Shown piece after piece: positions 63,136 to 64,000 of a stretch of DNA of 64,000 nucleotides (positions within the stretch are counted from its first letter, which is position 1; each line of letters opens with the position of its first letter). A program made the position numbers and the translations under genes. The stretch spans positions 1,630,368-1,694,367 of the forward strand of contig NZ_LT800497.1 of the NCBI RefSeq assembly GCF_900166635.1. The letters are read 5' to 3'. The notes beneath the pieces were generated by a model. That model saw only the letters and a list, made by a program, of their open reading frames with translations. It was not told where the DNA came from and did no database searches. This stretch comes from Oceanobacillus timonensis. GTDB taxonomy: Bacteria; Bacillota; Bacilli; Bacillales; Amphibacillaceae.

Positions 63136-64000
63136 ATGGATTCAATATTTCAGCCAAAACAAATTACGATAGGTGAAAACAGCTTACAAGACATTGGGAA
63201 GTGTGCTAAAAAGCAAAAAATCACACGCTTGTTGGTTATAATAGATAAATTTTTAACAACAGAACCGTTAAATTATGATGATAAAGTGAATCAAATGATA
63301 AAAAAGGAAAATATTGTTGTAACTTTCTTTTCGGATTATCAAGGAGAACCAACTACTGACCATTTAAAAGCAGCTTTAAGCGTTGCGAAAAAAGAACGGA
63401 TTAATGGCGTAGCTGCTATTGGAGGAGGGAGTGCAATTGATATTGCGAAAGCAACAGCACTTTTTTATAGGGACCCTCAGATGGAATGGAGTGCAATAAC
63501 GAAGCAGGACAGTCTAAAAAGACTGCCTTTAATAGCTGTTCCGACTACTGCAGGAACAGGTTCTGAAGCAACGAAGGTTATGGTTATTACAGATAAAAAA
63601 AAAGGCATCAAAATGAATCCAGGGCATTCCGATTTAATTCCTGATATAGCTATACTTGATCCAGTTTTAACGAGTAGTTTGCCGAAACAATTTACTGCAT
63701 ATACCGGAGTGGATGCTTTAACGCATGCAATTGAAGCCTTTGTATCAACAAAAGCCAACTTAGCAACGGATCAATATGCGTTAACAGCGATTCAAATTGC
63801 AGGGAGATCTTTACCAGTTGTATACAATGATGGAAGGAATATTCCAGCCAGAGAAGAAATGTTGTTAGCCAGTACGTATGCGGGAATTGCATTTTCTAAT
63901 GCTTCTACAAATTTAGCTCATGCTGCTGGAAGAGCGTTAGGATCCAGATTCCATATTCCACATGGATTAAGTGTAGCAGTGTTATTGCCGCTAGTTATGC
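63136..64000 (+). CDS. iron-containing (type III) alcohol dehydrogenase, partial
   Basis: The 288 visible residues run off the window end (usual length ~385). Motifs: GGGSAIDIAKA (NAD), PTTAGTGSEAT, and the metal ligands in TGVDALTHAIEAF and FHIPHGLS. It reduces an aldehyde or oxidises an alcohol. GGGAGG is seven nt before the ATG, 31 nt behind dctQM, so it belongs to the GntR/TRAP operon and points to a hydroxy- or aldehyde-acid substrate. Confidence 0.93.
   Translation, partial: MDSIFQPKQITIGENSLQDIGKCAKKQKITRLLVIIDKFLTTEPLNYDDKVNQMIKKENIVVTFFSDYQGEPTTDHLKAALSVAKKERINGVAAIGGGSAIDIAKATALFYRDPQMEWSAITKQDSLKRLPLIAVPTTAGTGSEATKVMVITDKKKGIKMNPGHSDLIPDIAILDPVLTSSLPKQFTAYTGVDALTHAIEAFVSTKANLATDQYALTAIQIAGRSLPVVYNDGRNIPAREEMLLASTYAGIAFSNASTNLAHAAGRALGSRFHIPHGLSVAVLLPLVM

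Overview
The window looks like the chromosome of a low-GC, aerobic, endospore-forming Bacillaceae of salty habitats, most like Oceanobacillus/Virgibacillus. The signs are AT-rich DNA, strong GGAGG ribosome sites with ATG/GTG/TTG starts, T-box leaders, CcpA (cre) sites, many BCCT osmolyte carriers, very acidic lipoproteins, and B. subtilis-type neighbours (yhfK, yoaT/yoaS/yozG, ylmA, Dps). No tRNA, rRNA or CRISPR was seen.

1-18060, quaternary-amine/proline catabolic island. A BCCT carrier runs leftward off the window. Divergent from it are an ornithine-cyclodeaminase-family enzyme, a RocA-type P5C dehydrogenase, a three-component Rieske system (oxygenase, Rieske ferredoxin, FAD reductase), an MDR dehydrogenase, a proline-racemase-family protein with a Ser/Cys active-site pair, a yhfK copy broken by one in-frame stop, a YqjM-type old yellow enzyme, two more BCCT carriers, a YitT-type membrane protein and a TetR regulator. 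The set fits uptake of proline betaine or a hydroxyproline betaine, oxidative N-demethylation and conversion to glutamate. The divergent promoter has a perfect cre and three copies of one palindrome. Four bcr1-like repeats (TTTAT-flanked, two exactly 156 bp) punctuate the island. One BCCT gene and the yitT-like gene appear to start at AUC/AUU.

18061-35655, mixed housekeeping and accessory genes: Dps; an IS605-type TnpB element with an unusual RuvC-II; two lipoproteins, one with duplicated Ig/IPT-like repeats; D-serine dehydratase; a CopB-type ATPase; a leucine T-box carrying a MITE-like insertion ahead of leuA; a 2-hydroxyacid dehydrogenase; a fused Ada repair protein; and a yoaT/yoaS/yozG-like cluster.

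35656-43457, the best candidate for an undescribed system. A PucR-type activator gene is followed by a tight six-gene operon: Asp/Glu/hydantoin racemase family, OPT transporter, DUF917, DUF1177, AroM-family and M29-peptidase-like. A tandem TTGCGCA box precedes it. I infer import and breakdown of a peptide-, lactam- or hydantoin-like compound.

43458-55730: a tandem-MerR regulator divergent from a 38-codon ORF coupled to a UvrA-like ABC protein; DUF998; a YlmA-like ATPase; an acidic lipoprotein; a lipid kinase; an orphan holin-like gene; a LysR regulator; a ~0.8 kb element bounded by 19-bp inverted repeats with no transposase; and a glutathione-independent formaldehyde-dehydrogenase-type gene with a GlcG/HbpS gene.

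55731-64000: two tandem threonine T-boxes before thrS, a GNAT gene, a second MITE copy, and a GntR-controlled TRAP transporter (DctP, fused DctQM) with an iron alcohol dehydrogenase cut by the window end. A palindromic operator and a perfect cre suggest substrate induction and catabolite repression.
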